From NCBI RefSeq assembly GCF_000245015.1, contig NZ_JH600070.1:1289284-1353283 (forward strand): a DNA stretch of 64,000 nt, read 5' to 3'. The notes beneath the pieces were generated by a model. That model was not told where the DNA came from and searched no databases. It worked only from the letters and a program-made list of their open reading frames with translations. The DNA is from Beggiatoa alba B18LD. Its GTDB lineage: Bacteria > Pseudomonadota > Gammaproteobacteria > Beggiatoales > Beggiatoaceae. Made by a program: the position numbers and the translations under genes. Below, in pieces: positions 16,381 through 26,323 of the stretch (position 1 is its first letter; each line of letters begins with the position of its first letter).

Positions 16381-18102
16381 CTACCCCACCTTAATCTGCA
16401 ACATCTCCTCCCCATCCTCACCACTTAAATGCACTGCACAAGCAATACAGGGGTCAAAGCTGTGAATCGTGCGTAAGATTTCTATGGGTTGTTTTGGATT
16501 TTGGAGTTTTTGCCCTTGCAAAGCAGCTTCATATGCACCTGTTTGTCCTTGCGCATCACGTGGGCCTGCGTTCCATGTAGTCGGGACAACAGCTTGATAA
16601 TTAGCAATTTTACCGTTTTCTATCACTATCCAATGCGCTAATGCGCCGCGTGGGGCTTCCATATAGCCAACGCCTTGGGCTTGTTTTGCCCATGTGTTGG
16701 GATGCCATTGGGTATCATTAAAGGTTTTCGTGTCGCCTTGGCGGATATTGTTTAATAAGTTGTCGTACCATATTTGCATTTGGTCGGCGACGATTTTACT
16801 TTCTAAACTACGCGTGGCAGTGCGTCCGAGTGTGGAATAAAGCGCGCTTATCGGTAAATCTAATTGACGTAAGCTACTATCAACCAATTCTTTAGTTTGG
16901 GCGTGTCCTGTGGCGTAGAGCATTAAAACACGGGCTAAAGGCCCAACTTCTACCGCTTTTCCGCGCCAGCGGGGGGATTTTAGCCATGAGTAGCTTTTTT
17001 CGACATCCAGTTGTTTATAAGGCGGGGTTGGGCCATCGTAGTGTAGTTTGGTTTCTCCGTGATAGGGGTGTAAGCCTTTGTCTTTTCCACTTTGATAGTC
17101 GTACCATGCGTGACTGACAAACTCTTGAATCTGTTCAGGGTCATTTAAATCGACGGGGTGTATTTCTTGTAAATTGCGGTTGAGAATTACGCCCGCAGGA
17201 ATGAGATTGTTAGCTGGATTTTGTAGCCCATTTTGTGGGAAATCGCCGTAAGTCATGAAGTTGCCTAAGCCTTCGCCTTGTTGTGCCCAATCTTTATAAA
17301 AGCTGGCGATGGCAAGCGTATCGGGTAAATAGACTTGTTCGACAAAAAGCCGCATTTGTTGAATGATGTCATTCACTTGGGCTAAGCGTTTGGCGTTTAA
17401 GGCAGAATCAGAATTGAGGTCGATAGCACAGGGAACACCGCCGACGACAAAATTGGGATGGGGATTTTTTCCGCCGAAAATTGCATGAAGTTTGGCAACA
17501 TCGCGTTGCCATGCAAGGGCTTCTAAGTAGTGTGAAACCGCCATTAAATTGGCTTCAGATGGAAGTTTGTAGGCAGGATGTCCCCAGTAGCCATTGGCAA
17601 AAATTCCTAATTGTCCGCCTTCAACAAAGCCTTTGAGCTTTTTCTGCATGTCGCTGAAGTAGCCTGCTGAGGATTTCGGGTAGTGGCTGATAGATTGGGC
17701 AAGGTCGGCAGTAGCTTTGGGGTCGGCTTGTAGGGCTGAGACGACATCGACCCAGTCTAGGGCGTGTAAATGATAGAAGTGCATGACGTGGTCATGTATG
17801 TATTGCGCCCCTATCATGAGGTTACGGATTAATTGGGCGTTGGCAGGAATGGGGTAATTTAAGGCGTTTTCTACGGCGCGAATTGATGCCATGCCATGCA
17901 CGAGGGTGCAAACACCGCAAATCCGTTGCGCAAATGCCCACGCATCACGCGGGTCGCGCCCTTGTAAAATAATTTCTATGCCACGCACAGAAGTCCCTGA
18001 CGAGTAAGCGGATTGAATCACTTGATTGTCATCAACTTGGGCTTCTATGCGTAAATGTCCCTCGATGCGCGTAATGGGGTCAACAACAAGGCGTTCGTTC
18101 AT
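16381..18102 (-). CDS. hynL: [NiFe] hydrogenase large subunit (Isp-type, group 1)
   Basis: The catalytic subunit oxidises H2 at the NiFe(CN)2CO centre. Nickel ligands are the cysteines of RICGVCT (about residue 62) and DPCIACAVH near the C-terminus. The 15 residues after that His (LSGEDG...) form the tail removed by a maturation endopeptidase. The 573 residues match the family. It is the last gene of hynS-isp1-isp2-hynL, overlapping isp2 as ATGA. No endopeptidase or hyp gene is nearby, so maturation genes must be elsewhere. Confidence 0.96.
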   Translation of the reverse strand: MNERLVVDPITRIEGHLRIEAQVDDNQVIQSAYSSGTSVRGIEIILQGRDPRDAWAFAQRICGVCTLVHGMASIRAVENALNYPIPANAQLIRNLMIGAQYIHDHVMHFYHLHALDWVDVVSALQADPKATADLAQSISHYPKSSAGYFSDMQKKLKGFVEGGQLGIFANGYWGHPAYKLPSEANLMAVSHYLEALAWQRDVAKLHAIFGGKNPHPNFVVGGVPCAIDLNSDSALNAKRLAQVNDIIQQMRLFVEQVYLPDTLAIASFYKDWAQQGEGLGNFMTYGDFPQNGLQNPANNLIPAGVILNRNLQEIHPVDLNDPEQIQEFVSHAWYDYQSGKDKGLHPYHGETKLHYDGPTPPYKQLDVEKSYSWLKSPRWRGKAVEVGPLARVLMLYATGHAQTKELVDSSLRQLDLPISALYSTLGRTATRSLESKIVADQMQIWYDNLLNNIRQGDTKTFNDTQWHPNTWAKQAQGVGYMEAPRGALAHWIVIENGKIANYQAVVPTTWNAGPRDAQGQTGAYEAALQGQKLQNPKQPIEILRTIHSFDPCIACAVHLSGEDGEEMLQIKVG

Positions 18103-19376
18103 GCGGATTCTCCTGCGCTTTCGTCTAAATGCTCGGCTATCATTTCGGTTAAACCGACAATCGGCATGTTCATTTCGTACTCTTCCATGCCTTCTTCCAT
18201 CACCGTGCGACAGTTAGCGCAGGCGGTGACGAGTTTGTCGACGTGGGCATTTTTTAATTGGGTGACTTTGCGATTAAAGACTTTGGTGCGTAATTCTGCT
18301 GCGTCTTCTATCGCGCCAACCCCGCCACCACCGCCACAACACCAGTTCATTTTTCCCGAGTCTTCCATTTCGACGAAGTCTTTAACAACTAAGTGCATGA
18401 GTCGACGCGGTTGTTCTATCACACCGCCACGGCGCACGAGTTGACAGGGGTCGTGGAAAGTCATTCGTTCTGTTTCCATGCCTGTCAGTTTTAATTTGCC
18501 TTGTGCGTAGAGGTCGTCGAGCACTTCGAGGATGTGACGGACACGAAAATGGAACGGTCTGCCCATTAAATTCGCGCCTTCCCAACGAATGGCGGTATAG
18601 GCATGACCACATTCGGGGCTGATAACGGTTTGTACTTGTAATTGTTCCGCAGCGTGAACAATACGGCTTACCAGTTGTTTTGCAATGTCAGATGAGCCAA
18701 TTTGAATCCCGCTGTTAGTCGCTTCATAGGCTTCGGTGGCGAGTGTCCACGTTTTGCCCGCATGTTTCATAATTTTGGCAATCGCTTCTAAGTATTCGGG
18801 GAAGTTGATAATTTCCATCGAAGAAAGCAATACCATGTATTCCGCACCGAGTTGGTCGAAGGGAATCGTTAAGCCTGTGGCTTTTTCGATATGTTTGACT
18901 TGGGCTTGTAACGCGGGGAGTTTTAAGCCCATGGGGCTACCTATCGTTACGGCTCGTTGTGAAGCCCCAATTAAGCCCTCGGGCGCGTGACCTGCGGCAA
19001 CCATCCCCTCTCGAGTTTTGCGCACCATTGAGACAATATCGTTGCCAACAGGACAGACCAGCGAGCACCGTCCGCAAAGGGTGCAACTGTTATAAACCAG
19101 TTCTTGCCAATCGGCTAATTCGGCATCGGTGAGTTTTTTGGTAATGCCGAGCGTGACTTTTAAGCGTCCTAATAAGGTATATTCTTGCTCCCAAACTTTG
19201 CGCAAGGGTTCAACTTTATGAATAGGCGTATATTTTGGGTCTTGGGTCTCTGTGTAAAATAAACAGGCTTCTGCACACATGCCACAATGGACGCAACTTT
19301 GTAAATAAGCGGCTGTCGCTGCATCAATTTGATTTTTTAAGGCGTTATAACCACGTTCAAAAGTAGCCGTGCTCAT
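18099..19376 (-). CDS. isp2: Isp2: HdrD-like iron-sulfur subunit of hydrogenase
   Basis: The 425-residue cytoplasmic protein has two [4Fe-4S] motifs, CVHCGMCAEAC (about residues 28-38) and CTLCGRCSLVCPVG (about 94-107). CCG-type domains follow: DPCQLVRRGG, WCCGGGGGVGA and CANCRTVMEEG. It resembles heterodisulfide reductase subunit D and, with the cytochrome Isp1, should pass electrons from the hydrogenase to the quinone pool or to a thiol/disulfide acceptor. Overlaps both neighbours by 4 bases. Confidence 0.93.
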   Translation of the reverse strand: MSTATFERGYNALKNQIDAATAAYLQSCVHCGMCAEACLFYTETQDPKYTPIHKVEPLRKVWEQEYTLLGRLKVTLGITKKLTDAELADWQELVYNSCTLCGRCSLVCPVGNDIVSMVRKTREGMVAAGHAPEGLIGASQRAVTIGSPMGLKLPALQAQVKHIEKATGLTIPFDQLGAEYMVLLSSMEIINFPEYLEAIAKIMKHAGKTWTLATEAYEATNSGIQIGSSDIAKQLVSRIVHAAEQLQVQTVISPECGHAYTAIRWEGANLMGRPFHFRVRHILEVLDDLYAQGKLKLTGMETERMTFHDPCQLVRRGGVIEQPRRLMHLVVKDFVEMEDSGKMNWCCGGGGGVGAIEDAAELRTKVFNRKVTQLKNAHVDKLVTACANCRTVMEEGMEEYEMNMPIVGLTEMIAEHLDESAGESA

Positions 19377-20032
19377 GCTTCAACTCCTTTACGGGCTGCA
19401 TCCGCACCGTTATAAAAGCGGGCAATAAATAGGCTAAAAGCGTGCATTAATTTAGTAAATGGGAATAAAATCATTAACAATTGCACGCTGAGCAAGTGTA
19501 AAGCGAGTATTAATTGATAAGAGAAAAAGAGATGATGGTAAGCCAAATATCCTGTTAAAACAGGTAGAAACGTTACTAGCCATACAATATAGTCCATGCG
19601 AGTAGAGAGAAAACGCAAGACTTTATCTTGTAAACGATGAATTAAGACACCCAGTAATGCGAGCAAGGTTAAAACTGTTATAAAATCAATGATTGGTGAG
19701 GGCAAGCCCGCCCATGAAAACCCCAGAATTTCCGCAAAAAAAGCAATGTGCGGAATAAAAAGCAACAAAATAAAAAAGATGCCTAAATGAAAAACATAGC
19801 CTAATAAAATCGTGAGTTTCGAGCGGGCAAAAGTGCCTTGATACACCCAAGAACGAGAAACAATTGTGCGTAATCCGCCTTCTACGGGATTGCCTCGCGC
19901 CTCCGCATAATTCGGCTTGCGTCCCAATAATAAAATTTCGAGCAACCGTAGCACGATGCCCACACAGAAAATAAAAAAGGCAATTTGAAAGCCCGTACCA
20001 CGCGCCCATAATAATAATGCGCCTTCGTCCAT
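19373..20032 (-). CDS. isp1: Isp1: membrane cytochrome b subunit of hydrogenase
   Basis: The 219-residue integral membrane protein has about five helices (residues about 13-33, 72-100, 115-135, 145-165, 170-195). It has the NarI-like cytochrome b layout with several membrane His (FHLGIFF, YHHLFFSYQLILALHLL) that can bind heme. It anchors the periplasmic hydrogenase and accepts electrons for Isp2. Its ATG at 20032 shares a base with the hynS stop. Confidence 0.92.
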   Translation of the reverse strand: MDEGALLLWARGTGFQIAFFIFCVGIVLRLLEILLLGRKPNYAEARGNPVEGGLRTIVSRSWVYQGTFARSKLTILLGYVFHLGIFFILLLFIPHIAFFAEILGFSWAGLPSPIIDFITVLTLLALLGVLIHRLQDKVLRFLSTRMDYIVWLVTFLPVLTGYLAYHHLFFSYQLILALHLLSVQLLMILFPFTKLMHAFSLFIARFYNGADAARKGVEA

Positions 20033-21147
20033 TATTTCCCCCCCCTTTCATTTTTACCGTCTTCGCGGGTTAAATCGTGAATCGTGACGACTTCCCGTTG
20101 TGTATCGGCTTGTGATTTTTTATTAAGATTTAATACGGTTGCCGCCATGCCTGCGCCAATCCCGATAATACTGGCGTAAGCGACTGTACTGCTTAAACAG
20201 GCAGTAGGTACAGAAAGGGCTTTGTAAAAACTGCCTGCATCCCAAAAATTCGGCTCAGAACAACCTAAACAGCCGTGACCGCTTTCAATGGGGAAGCTCA
20301 CGCCATCATTCCATTTTAAAGTGGCGCAGGCGTTGTAAGTCGTTGGCCCTTTACAGCCCAATTTGTATAAACACCAGCCTTGTTTAGCCCCTTCATCATC
20401 AAACGTATCGGCAAACAAGCCTTTATCGTAAAACGGACGACGATAGCAACGGTCATGAATGGTTTGCCCGAAAAAGGCTTTCGGACGTTTTAAAGCGTCT
20501 AAGGCGGGTAAAGTGCCAAAAGTGACGAGATGGGCAATAACGCCTGTGATAACGACGGGAATCGGCGGACAGCCTGAGACGTTGATAATGGGCTTATCGG
20601 TAATGACTTTATCGACTGCTACCGCGCCTGTTGGATTTGGATTGGCTTGCGGAATACCGCCAAAAGCGGCACAACTGCCGACAGCAATAATGGCTTTTGC
20701 ATCCTTTGCGACATGTTTCAAAATATCGAGATTGCTTTCGCCTGCAATGGTGGAATAGCCCATGTTACCCAGTGGCACAGAGCCGTCGACGACTAACAAG
20801 TATTCGCCTTTGTGTGCCGTCATTGCGTCGATACGGGCTTGTTCGGCGGCATCGCCTGAGGCGGCTTGTAAGGTGTGGTGATAATCGAGTGAGATATAAT
20901 CAAATATCAGGCTTTCGATGTTGGGTGAATGTGCACGGGTCAGTGACTCACTACAGCCTGTACATTCTTGAAAGGAAAGCCAGATAACGGAAGGACGTTG
21001 TGCTTTTTCTAACGCCCGCGCAATTTGCGGAATTAGGCTGGATGATAATCCCATCATGCCCGCCGCGACGGTACAGAATTGTAAAAAACCGCGTCGACTC
21101 ATGCCTTGAGCGCGGAGAGAGTCACCAATCGTTAATTTACTGTCCAT
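20032..21147 (-). CDS. hynS: [NiFe] hydrogenase small subunit with Tat signal
   Basis: An iron-sulfur subunit that carries electrons away from the active site. The N-terminus has a twin-arginine signal, MSRRGFLQFCTVAAGMMG, so the folded heterodimer is exported to the periplasm. Cluster ligands are visible in ECTGCSES, GSCAAFGG, VSGCPPIP, HDRCYRRPFYDKG and GHGCLGCSEPNFWD. A C-terminal hydrophobic helix (about residues 318-342) anchors it in the membrane. First gene of the operon; length 371 matches the membrane-bound type. Confidence 0.96.
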   Translation of the reverse strand: MDSKLTIGDSLRAQGMSRRGFLQFCTVAAGMMGLSSSLIPQIARALEKAQRPSVIWLSFQECTGCSESLTRAHSPNIESLIFDYISLDYHHTLQAASGDAAEQARIDAMTAHKGEYLLVVDGSVPLGNMGYSTIAGESNLDILKHVAKDAKAIIAVGSCAAFGGIPQANPNPTGAVAVDKVITDKPIINVSGCPPIPVVITGVIAHLVTFGTLPALDALKRPKAFFGQTIHDRCYRRPFYDKGLFADTFDDEGAKQGWCLYKLGCKGPTTYNACATLKWNDGVSFPIESGHGCLGCSEPNFWDAGSFYKALSVPTACLSSTVAYASIIGIGAGMAATVLNLNKKSQADTQREVVTIHDLTREDGKNERGGK

Positions 21148-21243
21148 TTTCTCCCCCTTGGTTTAACGAGTTAGTGTTATAGATAATTATTATTTAATAA
21201 TATACTAATGAAAAAAAATATAGCTTTTGTTTAATTTATTGTC

Positions 21244-21270
21244 CACGAAAGGCACGAAATACACGAAAGA
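21244..21270. repeat. Three tandem CACGAAANN nonamers
   Basis: CACGAAAGG, CACGAAATA and CACGAAAGA follow one another without gaps in the 194-base gap upstream of hynS. The nine-base period matches that of the family-B interior, but the unit is different. No other feature is clear in this gap. Confidence 0.6.
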
Positions 21271-21341
21271 TGTAAAACAAAAAATCTATTAGGTTTTGTG
21301 GATGTAATAGGTGTTTGTTTTTTTAGAAAATTTGCTGGAAT

Positions 21342-23165
21342 TCAAGTTGTGGATGTGGGCGGTAGTTCCATGAAAAAATTTTGCATTCGCTGATTGTTTT
21401 CAGTGGTGTTTAACGCAACAGCAATATTGGGTAGGCTTTGATTTAAAAATTCAATACAGCGTGGTTCTAGTGTGTGAAAAGAACCTAATTCTATTACGCC
21501 TTTTAAGTGGTTTTCATACAAAATTGGAAAAACTAATAGCACACGCGGGGTTGTGTTGCCTAGTCCTGAGCGAATCAGCATGTAATCTTCAGGAATATCC
21601 GTGATAATAATCGGACGACCTTCTAATGCGGCTTGTCCAATAATGCCCTCACCTAATAGAAATTCATTCGCAATCGTTTTGCGCTGGTGATAAGCCGAAC
21701 TTGCTAAGAGTTTTAGTGTGGTCACTTCTCGTGGAATAAGTCCGTAAAATGTACCCACTTGCATATCTAAATAACGGGTTAAGAAGGTAATTACTTTTTT
21801 TGCAAGCAAGTATTTATCTTGCTCTCCGCTCATCTGCTCATTTAATTGCGCTTGTCCTGTTTTTAACCAATCTTGTAATAAGTTTTTTTCGTTGGCTTGT
21901 CGTAACATGGTGGTCATGTTAGAGAGGGCAAGTCCTAACTGGTCATTGTTAGAAAGTAGTTCTATTTGACAATGATAGTCACCAACAGAAATGGCATTGG
22001 TTTGTTGAATGACACGGTATAAGCCTATTTGTAAACGTCGCACGGTGTCTAATAAATCACCAATTTCATCGTGTCCATGATAGGGATAATCTTGCTTTTG
22101 GTTTAATTGTCCACTGGCTAGGTGTTGTAAATAACGGCAGAGATGTTGTAAGGGTTTTGTGATGTAATACGATAAGAGGAGGATTAACAGTAATGCAAGT
22201 CCTAGCAGTAACACACCGCCGAAGACAAAGCTCCATTGTGTTAAGCCTTGTTCTGTTGCAATCGCAAGACGGCGAGGAATATCAACAATGACTAGCCATG
22301 TGTTTTTACTCACGCCTAAACGAATAGGTACACCATAGCCGATGTAATCTATTTGATTGATTTGGCGTTGATGAAAAAAGGGTTTGGCTTTGGTTATACC
22401 TGTTAAGATTTGTTCATCGTAAGAAATAGCATTTACTGATTGTCCTACATGGGATTTATCGTAGCTAATGACGACAGTGCTATCATCGGCATAAACTTCA
22501 AACAAGGCATCAGATAGATTCGCAACACGAATATTGTTTAAATACGATAGGCTATCGGTTTGAACATCAACACCAACCAAGCCGATTAATTTTTTTTGGG
22601 GGTTGAGTAAAGGGACAAGGAAAGAGATAACACGAATATCTTGTTTTGTTTGTGTAGAAATAAGATGGGGGCTAAGAATTTGCTCTTGTTCTGAACTTTG
22701 TATTAATTGATAACTTTCTTGTAGCTTATTGCCAACCGTTTCCATAACGCCTGCGCCTGTTGCGTTGCGTGTCCAATAAGCTTTAAAATATCCATTGTTA
22801 TCAACAAATTCAGCGGATGACTCTTTAAACGGGTTGTTTGTTAAGGCAACATAAATCGCAAAAACCGTTTGGTTTTTTTCAATATAGCCTTTTAAATGCG
22901 TGTCCAAAATAGGACGATAGTTTGTAATGTTGGAAGTGCGAAGCGTGCTTTCTAATAAGGTTGCAAGTGTACGCACTTCACTAAAAGGCATTTCTAATTC
23001 TGCCTTAACAAAACTTGCATATTGATGAGTAATTGCTTCTGTATATCGTTGGGCGCGTTGATTAGTAAGGCTATTATTTTCTTGAGCTATCAAGAATAAA
23101 AGACTAAACACGCCCAGTGCTACAAAACTTAGAATGGGTAACGCAAGTTTAGTGGCAATTTTCAT
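21342..23165 (-). CDS. Cache-HAMP-GAF membrane sensor lacking an output domain
   Basis: A 607-residue protein with a membrane helix at about 10-30 and an extracytoplasmic dCache-like sensor at about 35-295 (FVDNNGYFKAYWTRN, VLGVDVQ-type core LIGLVGVDVQT). A second helix spans about 305-330, followed by HAMP (YITKPLQHLCRYLQHLASGQ) and a C-terminal GAF domain (about 445-590; LGEGIIGQAALEGRP, LVFPILYEN). There is no kinase, GGDEF, EAL or methyl-accepting region after GAF. The stop is clean and I see no frameshift remnant downstream. ATG 23165 precedes the natural membrane segment; a start at 23243 is possible. It may act by protein-protein contact. Confidence 0.82.
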   Translation of the reverse strand: MKIATKLALPILSFVALGVFSLLFLIAQENNSLTNQRAQRYTEAITHQYASFVKAELEMPFSEVRTLATLLESTLRTSNITNYRPILDTHLKGYIEKNQTVFAIYVALTNNPFKESSAEFVDNNGYFKAYWTRNATGAGVMETVGNKLQESYQLIQSSEQEQILSPHLISTQTKQDIRVISFLVPLLNPQKKLIGLVGVDVQTDSLSYLNNIRVANLSDALFEVYADDSTVVISYDKSHVGQSVNAISYDEQILTGITKAKPFFHQRQINQIDYIGYGVPIRLGVSKNTWLVIVDIPRRLAIATEQGLTQWSFVFGGVLLLGLALLLILLLSYYITKPLQHLCRYLQHLASGQLNQKQDYPYHGHDEIGDLLDTVRRLQIGLYRVIQQTNAISVGDYHCQIELLSNNDQLGLALSNMTTMLRQANEKNLLQDWLKTGQAQLNEQMSGEQDKYLLAKKVITFLTRYLDMQVGTFYGLIPREVTTLKLLASSAYHQRKTIANEFLLGEGIIGQAALEGRPIIITDIPEDYMLIRSGLGNTTPRVLLVFPILYENHLKGVIELGSFHTLEPRCIEFLNQSLPNIAVALNTTENNQRMQNFFMELPPTSTT

Positions 23166-23386
23166 CGGATAAAACGCGATTTGTAGGGGTAAAGCTTGTT
23201 CTACAAGAGAACTTGCATATTTAAGTTGAACGTAGCATAGCAAATAAGCGTCTTTAAGAAATAGACCTTAGTTTGTTTCATCATGACATGGCAACGCGCT
23301 ACATCCACAAAACCAGTCGTGTTGTATGCAACAGAAACTTGTTAATCGCGTTTATCTGAAATAAAGCTACAGATAAGGACTCATCC

Positions 23387-24019
23387 CTATTCTTTCTTAC
23401 CCCATGAGCGCACACTTCCTACATCAACGTGTACAAAGTTTGAACCCGCATAGTATCCAACTCCACCACGTTGCATGAGCACGGCTGTTTGGTAAATTTG
23501 GTCAATATTTTTGTCAGGCAGACGAATATCAGCCGCTTTACCTTCCATATGTAAACTGTTTTTAGCAACCCCTGAGTTTTTGCGACGTCCTCTTAACATC
23601 GCGTTTGTTTCGGGGGAGCGGTAGCCAGAGATTAATTGTAGTGGCTCTGGTGTTGAAAGTGCTTGTTGTAAGTCATAAAACAAGTCTAACAAGTTTAAAT
23701 CGATGGCGTGTACATCGTCGGTTCGATGGTCACGAAAAAGTTGGTTGATTTTGTTTAAGGCAGATTTAACGTAAGCCCCATTTGACCAATATATAATTTC
23801 TAAGTCTTCATTGGTGTTCAGGTTAGCAAAAGAGAGCTTTTTCTCTTTTACAACAAGGGGTTGTGTCTTATCCCAAATGGCGTTAAACGATTCTATATCT
23901 GAGGGTTTATGTTTGTCTTGGCTCGCTAATACCAATTGTGGCAATGTTAGCAGTCCTGTGCTAGCGAGTAGTGTGTTGTATAGAAATTGACGGCGCGTCG
24001 TTTTTTTACTAAACGTCAT
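23387..24019 (-). CDS. mepK: DUF882/M15-type murein endopeptidase (MepK/YcbK-like)
   Basis: A 210-residue exported protein with a Tat-like signal (KTTRRQFLYNTLLASTGLLTL). The peptidase M15_3 core contains ISGYRSPETNAMLRGR, NSLHMEGKAADIRL (zinc His/Asp) and NFVHVDVGSVRSWG (zinc His). E. coli MepK cleaves 3-3 crosslinks, which are the product of L,D-transpeptidases. Here it lies next to an ldtD homologue on the same strand, the same pairing as E. coli ycbB-ycbK but with the order reading mepK downstream. Confidence 0.9.
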   Translation of the reverse strand: MTFSKKTTRRQFLYNTLLASTGLLTLPQLVLASQDKHKPSDIESFNAIWDKTQPLVVKEKKLSFANLNTNEDLEIIYWSNGAYVKSALNKINQLFRDHRTDDVHAIDLNLLDLFYDLQQALSTPEPLQLISGYRSPETNAMLRGRRKNSGVAKNSLHMEGKAADIRLPDKNIDQIYQTAVLMQRGGVGYYAGSNFVHVDVGSVRSWGKKE

Positions 24020-24319
24020 GTATATATTTCCTCTTTATCGCTAAAAACTGGCACGCAAAGTACCGCTACGATTGTTTTTAACATCGTATGAATCGCAATT
24101 ATTTCATTTTTGACTAAACGTCAAAATTTGACGCGGACTAACGCCAAAATAATCGCCCAAGTTAAGAAGTGCATCACAAAGATTGTGATTTTCTACTGCT
24201 GATGATGAGAGGTAAGCGGTAAAATCGCTCACCTCACACCCTATCAATCAACTGCGTTCCTTGCTGTTTAGCTTGTCCATCCTAATACAAGTTCTTTCAT
24301 TTGTACAATGACAATCATT
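24020..24319. other. Intergenic region between ldtD and mepK
   Basis: 300 bases without a credible gene. One imperfect hairpin, GAGGTAAGCG / CGCTCACCTC (about 24210-24234), lies in the middle and has no T-tract. AT-rich stretches just before mepK could hold its own promoter. Confidence 0.45.
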
Positions 24320-26116
24320 TTACTTTCTTGCAACGACTTGTAATTTCGTTAAAGCTTGTAGCGAACGTTCATCGTGTTGATAGATGTCATCCCGAAATTG
24401 CATTGTTCCCTCATCATCAATCCATGCTGTCCAATAGAGTAAGTACACGGGTAAGGGTTGGTCTAAATTGACAATGCGATGTTTACCTGATTGGATGGCT
24501 TTTTGAATACTGTCTTTATTCCACTTATCGCTGTTTCCTAACACATAGCTTGCTAAGTTCAGCGGTTGTTCTACGCGGATACAGCCAGAACTTAATGCAC
24601 GGTCGTTGAGACCAAATAGGCTACGTTTTGGGGTGTCATGCAGGTAAATTGAAAATTTATTCGGGAACATAAATTTGATTTTCCCTAATGCGTTACCATC
24701 CCCAGGGTTTTGACGTAATTGGTACGGGAAGTTTGAAGAGCTGACTTGTGACCAATTAATTGCTTGTCCGTTTAATTCAGTCCCATTGGCAAAAACCCGC
24801 ATATTTTGCCGTGATAAGTAAGACGCATCTTTGCGGAGTTTTGGTAAAATATCTTTGACAGCAATGCTATAAGGAACGCCCCAGTGTGGATTTAAGACGA
24901 GATAAGTCATTTTTTCCGTAAAAATAGGGGTGTTACGGTCAGTTCTTCCAACCATGACTTTCATGTCATAAATCCGCTTTCCATGTTCATAAACATCTAA
25001 GCGATAAGCGGGAATATTGACAAGGATATATTGCTCGCCAAAATCTCTTGGTACCCAACGCCAACGTTCCATATTGAGCTTAATTTGTTCAATTCGTTCA
25101 GCAAGCGAGATATTCAGCATTTTACGGCTGCTATCTCCTAAGACACCATCATCAGCAAGACCATGACGTATTTGGAACGATTTCATTGCATTGACTAATT
25201 TATTATCATAAAGCTCTTCATCTGTACGCTTTGATTCATCAGTCAATTCCCCACTAAAACGGAGGCGTTCCCGTAATAACTTAATTTGTGGGCTACGCTC
25301 ATTGGGTTGGATTTTTTTTCCTAACGGTAAAGTAACCCAATCCCCTGCTGTTTTTAGATAATCGTTATAAACCTTTAATGCTGTGCGTAAGCGTGCATAT
25401 TCCAAATGGGGCGGGGGCAAACTGGCTAAAAAAGCATCCATCGGCTGTGCGCTGGATAATGCATTTTCTAAAGCACTAACACCATCCCATGGGATTTCTG
25501 GAGCGATATACCACTCTTTATTTACCGTTTTCGGATTAATACGACCATCATGGACATGTGAACCGTACAATAAAAAGGCATCGGTATATAACATCTCTAA
25601 TTCTGCAAGGGCTTCAAGCGTATTAGGATATTGTGTTGTCAGTCTTTGCAATAATGATACCGAATAGACTTCTGGGTTTAAGCCTTCTAATTCTGCTTGC
25701 GCAAGTGTATTGAGTAATGCTTTACCTTGTGCTGTCAATGTATGCTCATTTGTCCAAACGGGATTATAAGCACGATGGCTATAGAGTTGTTTTTGTTGCT
25801 CTACGCTTTGTAGGGTTTTATTAGCTGTCTTTAAAATGACAGTGGGTTGTGCTAATTGTTGCGCCAATTGTTTTGCAAAAGGGGTTTCTGGCGGGGCAAG
25901 TACCACTTCAGGAACAGCAGGTTCTGTCGGTGGTGTTGATTCCACAACAGGCGATAGAGGGTCTATGGGGGCAAGTGTAGGGGAAGGGGTTAAGGCAGGG
26001 TTTGCTTCAGCAGACTCCAATGCGTAACTCATTGGTGTTGCCAGTCCTATCCCAATTGATAAGCTAAGATAGCCCATCATGCGTCGTAAGATATGAGAAC
26101 GATAAGCAATTTTCAT
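24320..26116 (-). CDS. ldtD: L,D-transpeptidase of the YcbB/LdtD type
   Basis: A periplasmic enzyme that makes 3-3 crosslinks in peptidoglycan. The 598-residue product starts at ATG 26116 (AGG upstream), giving a signal/anchor segment (MGYLSLSIGIGLATPMSYA). The frame is open to 26236, but that stretch has no signal character. A proline-rich linker is followed by the scaffold domain, a peptidoglycan-binding domain (MKSFQIRHGLADDGVLG) and the YkuD catalytic domain with the nucleophile in ALSSGCIRVEQPLNLA (Cys about 511). The C-terminal WTAWIDDEGTMQFRDDIY matches LdtD. The functional partner mepK lies downstream. Confidence 0.92.
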   Translation of the reverse strand: MKIAYRSHILRRMMGYLSLSIGIGLATPMSYALESAEANPALTPSPTLAPIDPLSPVVESTPPTEPAVPEVVLAPPETPFAKQLAQQLAQPTVILKTANKTLQSVEQQKQLYSHRAYNPVWTNEHTLTAQGKALLNTLAQAELEGLNPEVYSVSLLQRLTTQYPNTLEALAELEMLYTDAFLLYGSHVHDGRINPKTVNKEWYIAPEIPWDGVSALENALSSAQPMDAFLASLPPPHLEYARLRTALKVYNDYLKTAGDWVTLPLGKKIQPNERSPQIKLLRERLRFSGELTDESKRTDEELYDNKLVNAMKSFQIRHGLADDGVLGDSSRKMLNISLAERIEQIKLNMERWRWVPRDFGEQYILVNIPAYRLDVYEHGKRIYDMKVMVGRTDRNTPIFTEKMTYLVLNPHWGVPYSIAVKDILPKLRKDASYLSRQNMRVFANGTELNGQAINWSQVSSSNFPYQLRQNPGDGNALGKIKFMFPNKFSIYLHDTPKRSLFGLNDRALSSGCIRVEQPLNLASYVLGNSDKWNKDSIQKAIQSGKHRIVNLDQPLPVYLLYWTAWIDDEGTMQFRDDIYQHDERSLQALTKLQVVARK

Positions 26117-26323
26117 AATAATAACCTGATTCTTAAAAAGGCGAAAAGCGTGAGCATATGAACAACACCGCGAGAAAGTTTCCGCCAATCCATAAGGAAT
26201 AAATGGTGAGTTCGGATGTCGTCGCCCTCTTGGCAATAAGTCTTATCAAAAGACGTGCCGTGCTAGCTATATTAATAGTAGCGATTAATAGAAAATTTTA
26301 CAAATTAAATAGATAGACTAAAA

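Noticed and set aside
24208-24234. Terminator between ldtD and mepK
   Set aside because: The hairpin has a mismatch and no T-tract on either strand.
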